The translations under genes and the position numbers were made by a program. Shown here piece by piece: positions 1 through 15,452 of a stretch of 64,000 nucleotides of DNA; position 1 is the first letter of the stretch, and each line of letters opens with the position of its first letter. Origin of the DNA: Acanthochromis polyacanthus (lineage: Eukaryota > Chordata > Actinopteri > Pomacentridae). Under the pieces are notes generated by a model. That model saw nothing but the letters and a program-made list of their open reading frames with translations. It searched no databases and had not been told where the DNA came from. The DNA is taken from contig NC_067127.1 of assembly GCF_021347895.1 (NCBI RefSeq), positions 19,936,984 through 20,000,983 on the forward strand, in the 5' to 3' direction.

Positions 1-269
1 CAATAAAACCACGTTTTATGCATTTTCACAAATTTCCTACATGGGTCATTCCATCTCAGATCATCAGGGGCCTTCTGCTTGACCATCTAGGATTTACTGG
101 AAATATTTATTTTTAGCATAAACCGTTGATCAAATCAGTAGTGATAAAATGATATCTATGAATTGTTAGATTGACATATCAAGTATAATTCTTTATTTTT
201 TTTAAATTGGCTGTCGACCATATTTGAAGGACATTTTCGTGGAAACTTCTGCTTTTCCTTTCAACTTTT

Positions 270-790
270 CCTTTCAGAGCTTTCCACAGTGAATCATCTG
301 CTTCCATCTAACTCTATCCTCTGTATCCTCTTCTCTCACACCACTTAACTTCATGTCCTCTGTCACTACATCCATGAACCTCCTCTTTGGTCTTCCTCTG
401 TCTTACCGCCCTCATCCGTACATGCTTCTCTGCCACTCCAGACTTCCTCATGTAATACCACAGTTCCTCTCTCGGCACCTTGTCGTATGCTTTCTCAAGA
501 TCTACAATTACACAATGCACTTCCCTCTGACCTCCTCTGTACTTCTCTGTCAGCTTCCTCAAAGCAAATACTGCATCTGTTGTACTTTTTCACTTTGTCA
601 TTTCCGTCTTTAATCTAGCTTCCACAGCTCTTTCCCATAGCTTCATTGTATTCAGTGTTATTCCTCTGTAGTTGCCGTAACTCTGCACATCTCCCTTGTT
701 CTTAAAAATCAGAACCAGCACACTTCTCCTCCATTCCTCGGGCATCTCCTCACTCTCTAAGATCTTGTTGAATAGTTCAGTTGTGGACCC
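270..790 (-). mobile_element. RTE-like LINE reverse transcriptase relic
   Basis: Read on the minus strand, this stretch encodes pieces of a non-LTR reverse transcriptase. At about 785-640 the translation contains EEWRRSVLVLIFKNKGD and NYRGITLNTMKLWERAVEAR. At about 560-440 it contains VIVDLEKAYDKVPREELWYY and MRKSGVAEKHVRM. These are the conserved fingers/palm blocks of fish RTE-type elements. Stops and a frameshift separate the blocks, and the catalytic FADD box is not visible, so this is an inactive truncated copy. It lies in the nt5c2 intron before the first visible exon, antisense to the gene. The exact clade is inferred from protein motifs only. Confidence 0.75.
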
Positions 791-1280
791 AAGAGATCAG
801 AGAAGATTTTTCTTCCTGTTCTCAGAGTACATTAAATGCCTTTTTTGCAAACTCCATATACTGTACTAATCAGATCTTATAGATGGTTTTATATCTTTCC
901 CCTGTTTAGTTCATTAGATGTAATGGCTCCATTTATGACCTTGCATGCTGTGTGAATTCCAGGATCTTTTATACACAGAGGTGCATGATTTTCTTCACTC
1001 TAATCAAGGTCTAGACATCTCAGTAATTATCAGAGTACACAGAAGTGCCACGGCAAAAGGGAATGAATACTCTTGTTAATGAGAGATTCTCTTTTTTTTT
1101 TACTTTTAATAGTTTGCAAAAATTGCTAAACACCTTGTCATGAGGGGAAAATAAAGTTTTTTTCATTGACAACTAAATTAATCAAACTGCAAAGAGTGTA
1201 GGCATGTGAATACTCTCTGAGATGATTATAGTTTTCCTTTTTTGTATGTTGAATGTGCAAACAACTCTCTTTTCTTACAG

Positions 1281-6537
<5,257 letters not shown>

Positions 6538-7146
6538 AAGACAGTAACTGAGCCTGTCTCCAATCCAGTGCATCCATTTGAATGTTTAAGGTTGTCGTTT
6601 CTTTGTTTCATAGCTACAGGACTGTATTAGCAGAGGCTGGTGATCAGAGCCATTTGCACACTTGCTGATAACAGAAGAGCGGTTACAGGTCTGCCACTTT
6701 TTAACCTGGTCTTGTACGTGGTTTGACCTACTGTATATAAAAAAGGGGAGTTTAGATTTGTATCTGTTACTAGTAGATGATTTACCCAACGAGGTAATGA
6801 AATGGTCCTGTATACAGAGTGTAAGAGATAAACTATCTCACGTGTTTTTTTTTGTTTTTTTTCCCGATCTTATTTGGGCATCAGTACATTGATCTGGAAC
6901 GGAGTCATTCAGTTAAATTCAGTTTTATCTATAGCGCCAATTACAGTTCAGATTGTCTTATGACACTTTATACAACCTGTATGGCCTGAACATGTATGCA
7001 TCCTTTTGTTTGTACTGTTCACTGCCCTGCCGCCCAGTTTTGTACCACAGCTCTCACTCTAAAACATGAAAAACAATGAGGTGAAAATGTTAGCCTTATC
7101 CTAAAGAAACAATCCAACCTAACAAGGCCAAAATGCCACGAATTGA

Positions 7147-7345
7147 AACAGCCTCATCATCATCAGCCTCAGCATATTTTTGGACTGTGGGAGGAAGCCG
7201 GAGTACCCGGAGAAAACCCACACATGCACTGGGAGAACATGCAAACTCCATGCAGAAAGATCCCAGGCCCACCCTGGGATTTGAACCGGGGATCTTCTTG
7301 CTGCAAGGTGGAAGTGCTAACCACTACTCCACTGTGCAGCCCCGA
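7147..7345 (-). repeat. Retroposon tail copy, reverse orientation
   Basis: This reads as the reverse complement of the copy at 53396-53600: AGCATATTTTTGGACTGTGG, GGAGAACATGCAAACTCC, then AACCACTACTCCACTGTGCA. The same blocks run forward at 53396 onward. It lies within the probable nt5c2 3' UTR. Confidence 0.7.
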
Positions 7346-7880
7346 ACTATCATCTGTTCTTATTTTTGTTTATTTTTTTTTCAAACTACAAATTATATAA
7401 CCACACATCTAAGTGTGGGTTTCTACTTGAATCAAATCGAACTGCAGGTTGTGTATTAAACAGCTGCAGAACCCAGAATTAGTCATGAAACAGCTCTACT
7501 TAAGATAAATGACATTTGTTAAGCAGAGAGCTTGTAGGATCTGCTGTGGTGGTAAGGTGAAGGTGTCAAAATTATATCACTAGCTATGTTTATTTACCCT
7601 GTAGTTCCACACGCTGTAATGCACAAACACACTTCCCTTAAATCCGTATTTTTATGTGGTCTTGTTGCGTGTTCATAATAATTCTGCCTCTCAGAAAAAG
7701 TAACATTGTAAACGTGTAACATTTATCGGTGTTACAGCCAACAAAATGGTTACAATCGCAAAGGACTGTAAAATGGCCTTATTCATCTGGCCTTGGGCTG
7801 ACATTGTCATTATTTGGATATTTTTGTTTAAGCGTAATGAAAAAAAATAGAACTTCCAAAATTTTGACTTATGATTAATC

Positions 7881-8240
7881 GTGGGCTGTGCATTGGATCG
7901 GTGGTTAGCACTGTTGCCTTGCAGCTAGAAGATCCCTGGTTCATGTCCCCACCTTCCTGGGATCTTTCTGCATGGAGTTTGCATGTTCTCTCTGTGCATG
8001 TGTGGGTTTTCTCTTACTTCCTCCCTCAATCCAAAAACATGCTGAAGTTAATTGATGACTCTAAATTGTCCACAGGTGTGAATTTGAGTGTGATTGTTTG
8101 TCTGTATATGTAGCCCTGCGATAAACTGGTGATCTGTCCAGGGTGTCCCCTGCCTTCACCTTAAGTCAGCTCTGATAGACTCCAGCCCTCCGTGATCCTA
8201 ATGAGGATTAAGCTGTGTGTAGACGACGGATGGATGGATA
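7881..8240 (+). repeat. Retroposon tail copy with (GGAT)n end
   Basis: A forward-orientation copy, from GGTTAGCACTGTTGCCTTGC through CATGGAGTTTGCATGTTCTC and CTGTCCAGGGTGTCCCCTGC, ending in GACGGATGGATGGATAA. The short GGAT tail and tRNA-like head suggest a SINE/LINE-type retroposon (RTE/Expander-like tail; family name not certain). Confidence 0.7.
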
Positions 8241-9458
8241 ATTAATGGTTTTCACCAGGTCAGAATGTTGTTTTGATTGCTGTCTGTTACATTTTTCAAA
8301 ATACTGTCACATGGTTTTATCTAAGGCCCTGTTTGGACTGACACCCGGTCCAGAGTCTACTTTGTCTTTACCCCTATGTGAACTGGAGGATTCGTGCTTA
8401 TTGTGATTTTTTTTTTTTTTTGTCATTTGAACCACTTTGCTCATTTGTCCTGACGTCCTCTACAGTGAGGTGAACATGCTGCTGCTGTGACTGCTCTGAT
8501 CAGGTGTGTCACCATTGTGCCTGATGTCAGCATGCTGGTACTGTAGTGTGACGTGGGCAGTGCTGTATGTTAGTCTCCAGTTCAGTTCATGGCGCCAGTT
8601 ACAATTCAGATTGTCTCAAGTCGCTTTGCAGAACCCAGATGGCCTGAACCACCTGCAGATCGGCATGATGAGGGTGTAATTGTGCATCTTCTCATATTGT
8701 AGTGCTTTTATTTGATTTTCATGTTTTTATTCCTGCCCAGTGGTTTAACTCCAGGGCCTTTTTAACAAAAAATATACATTTGCAAGAGTGACCACAAAGT
8801 AAATAATATGTGGGATTGAGTTTTTGTTGTTTTTTTTTCCTGAGTGATATTTTGCTGCATGTGTTGCAACCTCACACAGTTATTCATATCATTAGCTCAA
8901 GCTGCTTCATCCTGTTTGGGCTAGAAAAAAAATACACATTTTTGCTGTCCTCGCTGTGGGTCAGAACTTTTTTCTGCTGCCTTGAGGTCTTGAGGGGACT
9001 GGAAACGAGTTGATTTTGGGAGCACTATGCTGTATTCTTCTGCTGCTATTGAAATACAGGTTTCAGGGTAGGAAATGCTTCTATATTGAGCAGTGCCGAT
9101 GGTTTTGCATTTTCAGTTTTCATATCGACTCATTTTGCCTCTGCTGTTCATGGTAATTTGCTGTTAGCTGTTTTGAAAGCTTTTGAAGCATAGGCTTTAA
9201 TAATCAGGCATGCTCAAATGTAAAGTGAACCAAATGAATGTATTTAATTGTACCAGCAACGGTTAATGCTTGTGCTGATGTTGCTTTTTTTTTTCCCCAT
9301 TTTTTTCAGATGTTTTCTTTGTTTTGAAGAATGTTGAAAAGTGGCGTCACAACAGACATGGTGGTTTGAATCATGGCTGATGTTTGTTACACATCTTCTG
9401 GTCTCATTTCTGAGTTTTCATTTCTTCTCAGACTTGCACCTCACACCGAATGCCTCGG

Positions 9459-9464
9459 AATAAA
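9459..9464 (+). terminator. nt5c2: Candidate nt5c2 polyadenylation signal
   Basis: A canonical AATAAA hexamer about 2.9 kb after the nt5c2 stop, before the tail-to-tail junction with borcs7 on the other strand. Assigned by position only. Confidence 0.4.
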
Positions 9465-9814
9465 CACATTTCATTATACAATGACTTTAGTTTAGTAAAT
9501 TAACTGAATTCTATGAGGAGCAAACTCTGACTAGAGACGTGTTGACACGTGCAGCAAGAGGTAACGAAACTCAGCAGTGTGGACTCGAGGACACCGTCAG
9601 GGTCAAGCAGCTGTTGGGCCTTCAGGCCAATGATACGTTTTGTCCTTTTGCCTCCAGTCAAGAGCTGGGGCTGATAATGAGCCAATAAATACTCCTGGTT
9701 ACAGTTATATGCTTTCTACAGCTTTCCTTTTTTGTTTTTCTAGCAGAAGTTTATACAGGTTTCTGAAGTTGGTATGTGTCTCCTTGTCTTTCTCCCTTCA
9801 TTTTTTCATATATA

Positions 9815-10152
9815 TTGTTCGAAAGTTTGGGGTCACCCAGAAGATTTCATGTTCTCCAAGAAAACTCAGGCTTTTATTCATGTGCTAACATAACTGCACA
9901 AGAGTTTTCTAATCATCAGTTAGCCTTTCAACACCATTAGCTAACACAATGTAGCATTAGAACACAGGAGTGATGGTTGCTGGAAATGTTCCTCTGTACC
10001 TCTATGGAGATATTCCATTCGAAATCAGCCGTTTCCAGCTGGAATAGCCATATACCACATACATTTTTTGATTGATTTAATGTTATTTTCATTGAAAAAA
10101 ATGCTTTTCTTTAAAAAAAACAAAAACATTTCTTAGTGACCTCAAACAATAA
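9815..10152. mobile_element. Tc1-derived-type MITE, copy 1
   Basis: The left end TTGTTCGAAAGTTTGGGGTCAC and an eroded right end near TTAGTGACCTCAAACAAT are inverted versions of each other. The interior (TTAGCTAACACAATGTAGCA, GGTTGCTGGAAATGTTCC) is shared, in opposite orientation, with the well-preserved copy at 23926-24296. Non-coding. It lies between nt5c2 and borcs7. Confidence 0.7.
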
Positions 10153-11006
10153 TCATCAGTAAATTAATACATTTAAAAAAAAAATCGGAGCTCTTGCAGC
10201 ACAATGTCTCTCGCATAATCTAATTTTTAGTTGACACACTGCTTGCATATCTGTTCAAATCAAAGTGGTCACAAAAGAAAGTACACTTGAGTCTTAGCAC
10301 TGAGCTGGAGCCACACCTGCACAGGTTCACCAGACGGGTGGAATAATCGGCTGCCATTCTTTCCCATACTTGAACTGCAAGTTCTGTGCACTGTCTCCCT
10401 GACTTAACATCATAGTTAATAATCATACATTCTAATTAAACATGGTGACATTTTTTTTCCATTACTGTTCTCTCATAAGACAAGTACACACCCAATGAAA
10501 TCCCAAACCACACTTGGACTTTAAAATACACAAATTCAGCTTCAGTATACAAAGAGACTTTTGTTTAGCTAGGAATTAGTCTCAACTTCCCCAGTCACTG
10601 CAGAATGTCACACAGCGCACTTTAGCTGTTATGTTTAGCAAAAATGCTCTAACAGGTGCATATTATTTCATACCATCTCACCTCGTGTGCTGTTATGTGG
10701 TGTTTGAATTGATTCAGATGACACAGACAATGTGATTTTTTTAAATAATTTAACATGATAAAAGTAACACAACTCAAAAGGCATCATATGATCCATGCTT
10801 TGCAGAAACATTATTCAGCACAGGCATGGTTGTGTTTGACACAGAGCAGCACTTCTCTGCATTGAGAAATGATGGAATCGCAACTGAATCAGCCAGCCGT
10901 GTATCTGGAATGTGAAAACACTTAGGACTGCTTCAGATCGTGCAGCGTTAAACACAGGAGCCTTCTTCAGTGCGTCATTGTCAGCTTAGAGTCCTTTCCT
11001 GCTCCG

Positions 11007-12851
11007 TCACTTCAGCAGGTGTCGGAGCTGGTCCTGTAGGTTTTTAGAGTGCTCCACACTAGAGGAAGGAGACGCGAGTGCATACCATCAGTTTGTGTTA
11101 TGGCTCACAACGGAGACAGCGATGTCAGCTTTGTCCACTAAAGCATAAACAGTGTCGTGTTTAGACTTACTTCTTCTGGATGGCCTCTTGCCTTAGTGAC
11201 AGACAGAGAGAGACTTTTTTAATACTCACACTTTAAACAGAAGTGAATGAGTTTCACATATGTGCAGAACAGCTCATTGATACTCACTGGTACTGTAAAT
11301 GTGTGGTGATGATGGACATTTTTCTCAGACTCTGGAAGAGAGATGATAATGTGAAATGTTGTGGATTATTCAAACAGCAAATAACTTAGGCTTGTCGTAC
11401 TGCACCGAGCTGTCCCAGGCGTTCAGAATCAGAAAATGAAGTGTAATCTTTGTGAAACTGTTCAGCTTTCTATACATCTTACAGAGGTGTTGTTTTTTTG
11501 CTCAATATTGTCTTCTTCGTTGATGAGTGTTTCATGCTTAGCTGTATCCACTGGCTGTTCTTTTAAACACTTACATCCTCAGAGTGCAGAATGGCGTCCT
11601 CCTGGATGACCATATTTCTTGCTGCTTGACCAAGAAGCTGGAAGAGACAATAGCAGCAAAATGTCTAATCATTGTTTTTATCATTATTTAATCTGCATTT
11701 GCAAAATGGCAGAAAAATAACAACATACACCGATCAGGCATAACATTATGACCACCTTCCTAATATTGTGTTGGTCTCCTTTATGCTGCTAAAAATTCCT
11801 CTGAGCCAGTGGGGCATGGATGCAGGACCTCTGGGGATGATGGCAGTGAATTCTGTGGGTTGCAGGGTGGGACCTATCCCACAGGACTTATCCTGGAACA
11901 TCCCACAGACGCTTAATAAGGTTTGGATCTGGGGAGTGTGGAACCCTGGTGAACATTTTAGCTGTGTCGTGTTCCCTGCGCCACTCCTGAGGAGTTTTTG
12001 CGGTGTGTTGGGGTGCATTGTCCTGCTTAGGGTGGCATTCAAGGACTGCTGTGGCCATGAGGGGTGTGGAGTTGTTGACCTACAATGTCTAGGTGGGTGG
12101 TACATGTCAAACATCCACATGAATGTCAAGACTGAAGGTTTCCCAGCAGAACATTGCATTGTAACAAGATGTTATTCGCTTCACCTGTCAGTGGTCATAA
12201 TGTCGTGGCTGATGGGTGTATGTACATAAATGTAACCATCATTTGACACCTTCAGATTATTTGTTCGGTGAGACAAATATAATGCCACACAAAAAAGAAG
12301 TAGCAATCTGACAAGCTGGGTCAGTTTTATATCGTTTGGCTAAAAAAAAGTCGATTATGAGAACAACTGCAGTTGGATTTCTGTTGATTAATCAATCAGT
12401 GTTCTTTCAGTTAAGCTCCTGTCAGGTAAGGAAGACGTGATTTCATCCGTTTGCTGTTTATTATCAGGCCAACGCCACTGTTCTGTAACGTTTTTACGAC
12501 TTAACTGAGCGTTTAAAGCCTTCGAGAGAAAGTATAAAAATAGAGAGTTTATTTTTGAATCCTGCTCGTAGAGAAATAAAGGCTAAAGCGTCATATGCAA
12601 AGATAAATCCGTCCTGATTGCGTCAGTGACAATGCTTTTAGTTTGTAAACAAGCGTCTGTTGTGTTCGCGGTGAAGTTTAGCATCGACTGTATCTGATAA
12701 AGTCCTTGTTTCACTCTACCTCCTGACTCCGAGATCCCTTCAGCACTTGGCGGGTCAAGGCAATCACATCCCCGCTGCAGGAGCCTACTTTATCGGACAG
12801 TAACCCTTTAACAGACTGACCGAACCGAGGCTGAGAATCCACGGACGCCAT
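11007..12851 (-). CDS. borcs7: BLOC-1-related complex subunit 7
   Basis: BORCS7 is a small subunit of BORC, which recruits ARL8 to lysosomes and drives their kinesin-dependent movement to the cell periphery. Five minus-strand exons join in frame: 12851-12720, 11637-11575, 11331-11288, 11191-11171 and 11058-11007 (TGA), giving 103 residues against about 105 in mammals. Translation begins MASVDSQPRFGQSVKGLL, continues DVIALTRQVLKGSRSQE, LLGQAARNMVIQEDAILHSE, SLRKMSIITTHLQYQ and QEAIQKN, and ends VEHSKNLQDQLRHLLK. This matches the vertebrate family almost throughout. Donors and acceptors are canonical and there is no lesion. It is divergent from cyp17a1 (start codons 2.6 kb apart) and convergent with nt5c2. 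Confidence 0.95.
11725..12222. mobile_element. Tc1/mariner-family deletion derivative, copy 1
   Basis: The ends are inverted repeats: ACCGATCAGGCATAACATTA at the left and, reading in, TAATGTCGTGGCTGATGGGT at the right, with GGTCATAATG inside. TA-rich dinucleotides flank both ends. It lies in the first intron of borcs7. The ORFs inside it on both strands (11746-12229) are remnants of the family's antisense transposase region and are not a host gene. A second, shorter derivative is at 23218-23490 and a longer decayed relative at 25202-26100. Confidence 0.8.
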
Positions 12852-13236
12852 TTTCTTTTTCAGGCGACGGGTAGCCGGGCAGGGTCAAAATACACAGCAA
12901 CGCGTCCACCACTCTCACTAGTCACAATCTTGTGAAACAAAAACGGTTTTTACTGACTTTCTTTTGTACTCCATTACTACAGGCATTCAAGTTATGACCA
13001 GGCCCGTTTACACTGTTAGAATTTAAGGGTGCCCATAGTCCATAAATCAATGAAAGTTATCATCTTTATTCACATCATCTGCTGATGGCGGTGTCATTGT
13101 CTGCTTCAGAGTTTGCATACAGGCTTTAATAACATAGTTGGATGAAAAAGTCTTTGGACCATAATGTAGGCTAATGGAAAATATCCACTGTAGTGTGCAG
13201 TAAAAAAAAAAATTGTGCTGAAGAAATATGACTGTA

Positions 13237-14848
13237 CAGTGGTGGGAAAACGTTTTTGGGCACCCTTAAAATTATAATCTCAAATATTATCAGCAATTAT
13301 TTGTGGGGAATTTTTTTGTGTGTGTTTCAAAAGATGTGACTGCATGAGACAGACACAAACAAGTACAAATGATTTCTTTATTTTTTTTGGTTTATTGTTC
13401 ACAAGAAAAACTAGCAAAACTAAATTCTTGACAGTTTCGGTATATCAGTTCTCAGCATTGTCGGTATCAAAGTCAACAAATAACAGATAAGGTGTTCAAA
13501 ACTGAACAAAAAATAAATGTTAATAAATAAACCATCACATCATCAAATTAATAGTTAGTAGTCTTGCCATTAGCATATAGTAGAGCTGTAATCCTGGCTG
13601 GCATGTTCCCCGCGAGTCTTTCTCACTCTTGAGGGGTAATCTTGTCCCATTCTTCTGGAATGACTGCTTTTAATTCTCCCAAATTTTTTGGTTTATGCTT
13701 TGAACCAGACCTTTTTATAATCCACCACATATTTTCAATGGGGCTCATGTCTGGGGACTGAGCTAGTCACTCTAAGGCCTGGATACTGTGCTCCTGCAGC
13801 CAAGTTCTGCTGGCCCTGAATGTGTTCAAGGGGCATTATCTGGTTGAAACATCAAATTTTGACCCTGATTGAACAGAGCACGTGCAGAAGGGAGCATGTG
13901 GGTTTGAAGAATAGCAAAATACTTGGCAGAGTTCAATGTGTCATCCCAGACAGTGAGATGACCAACACCGGCAGCACTCATGCATTCCCAAGCCATGATA
14001 CTGCTTCCCCATGCTTGACAGTAGGTAATGTACATGCTGGAGATAATGCTTCACCTGGCCTTCTGCCTACCCTCACATTAGCAGGAAGATAAAACTGGAA
14101 ACTGAACTCATCTGACCACAGAATCTTCTTCCAGTTCCTGTCTGTCCAGTTCTTGTGTGCTTGGGCCCAATGATGCTGGGCTAACCTCTGTCTCTCATTG
14201 ATCAGGGGCTTCTTGACAGCCTTGTAGGACCTTAAACCATGATCTAAAAGTGTAGGTGGAACACTGGACACCAGTTTGGTTTGGCCACTGCTGTTGAAGC
14301 TCCTGTGATGTGTTTCAGTGGTTTTACCTGCACATGTGGATCAGGATGCGGTAATTTCTTGCTCAAGAAACCCTTGGGCGTTCAGATCTTGGTATGTCTT
14401 CCAAACTATTCATCTGTATTTTCTGCAGAGTGTATCCAACTGCTGAAGGACTGCATCTGCACTTCCTGTCTATCTAGTGGGAGCTGTAACCTGCCTGGCT
14501 GAGAATCTGTATCTTCAGGCATGTTTCCTTCGTTAGGTTTCTTGTTTTATCCGTTTCCGACTCTGAAGAACTTTCAAATGTGCTGACTTTATATAAACAT
14601 GAAGCACAGCAACAAAAATTGTCTTTTAATAAAAAGCACAACCTTCATTAGTGGATCACTGGAACCCAGTACTCAGAAATTTCTGATGTATTTTTATGGA
14701 AATGATCAATTTGAAGTTTTTAATGGCATTTTTGAATTTGTTTAATATTTTGGTGGTGACTGTACTAAAAGAAATTGCACCTAAGAGTGATTCTTAATGC
14801 AATACTTCAGAAATGCATGGAGTGTCAGAAAACTTTCTTCCACCACTG
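13237..14848 (-). mobile_element. Decayed Tc1-like transposon
   Basis: The element lies between terminal inverted repeats CAGTGGTGGGAAAACGTTTT (left) and, reading in from the right, CAGTGGTGGAAGAAAGTTTT. TA precedes the left end; the right flank has decayed to TG. The minus strand encodes a DDE transposase of the Tc1 type. Visible blocks are RLAQHHWAQAHKNWT and WKKILWSDEFSFQF (first catalytic Asp), then after a frameshift CQAWGSSIMAWECMSA and FQPDNAP (second Asp), then an MSPIENMW-like block with the Glu, and EEWDKITPQE near the end. At least two frameshifts make it inactive. It lies between borcs7 and cyp17a1. Confidence 0.85.
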
Positions 14849-15320
14849 TGGAGTAAAAATATTTCACCAGTGCTATATTCAGACCCTTTACTTAAGTAAA
14901 CTCATTCAGTACCACAATGTATCAAATACTCCACTGCAAATAAAAGTCCTACATTCATTATTTATCTTGATGCTGCAATTCAATTAAAGGCACAGATGTA
15001 CTGTTAAAAAATGCAACAAACATTCAAGAATGCAGAACTCTATGTAAAATTGCTCCTTTCATCATGTTGCATTACTGTGTACCATATTTTCCTGTTGTAT
15101 TGTGGTCTTTGTATACTGGTATTCAGTTAAACCTTTACCTGCAATCTTTTACTAACTGATCACATATGTTGTGTACACAGAAAAAATATATTAAAACAAC
15201 AAGTAAAGTACAAGTAAAACAACATCCTTTATGATGTTTTGTTATGATTTTCTGCAAGGATTCAGTGAGTCAAGTGGAATCTTATCTTATTGGAACTGGC
15301 GCAGCCTTAAGTATTCAAAG

Positions 15321-15355
15321 TCAAGGATTTGGCATTGAAGTTGTTGTATAAAAAG
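15321..15355 (+). promoter_or_regulatory. cyp17a1: cyp17a1 core promoter: TATA box and SF-1-like half site
   Basis: TATAAAAAG at 15347-15355 lies 98 bases upstream of the cyp17a1 start codon, a normal distance for a short 5' leader. TCAAGG at 15321-15326, just upstream, matches the half-site core bound by NR5A factors (SF-1/Ad4BP), the established activators of steroidogenic P450 genes. The TATA call is fairly secure; the SF-1 site is a short-motif inference. Confidence 0.6.
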
Positions 15356-15452
15356 CCGTGCAGCAGCTCAGGGCCTTCCTGCACAGCTCCTCTCTGGGCT
15401 GCTTGGAACTGCACTGAGCCATATCCCTAAATCGGGGCCCTCTGATAGGAAT

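Larger units (their letters stand above)
6538..9480 (+). other. nt5c2: Probable nt5c2 3' UTR with embedded repeats
   Basis: No exon or credible ORF follows the nt5c2 stop here. The first well-placed polyadenylation signal I see is AATAAA at 9459-9464, in the context CGGAATAAACACATTTCATT. This suggests a 3' UTR of about 2.9 kb, longer than usual and padded by the retroposon tails at 7147-7345 and 7881-8240. An earlier polyadenylation site cannot be excluded. Confidence 0.5.

Noticed and set aside
11746..12229. Overlapping frames of 137 and 153 codons on opposite strands in borcs7 intron 1
   Set aside because: Inside the inverted-repeat transposon derivative; explained by the relic of its transposase region.
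13820..14092. 90-codon plus-strand frame
   Set aside because: Antisense shadow of the Tc1-like transposase encoded on the minus strand.
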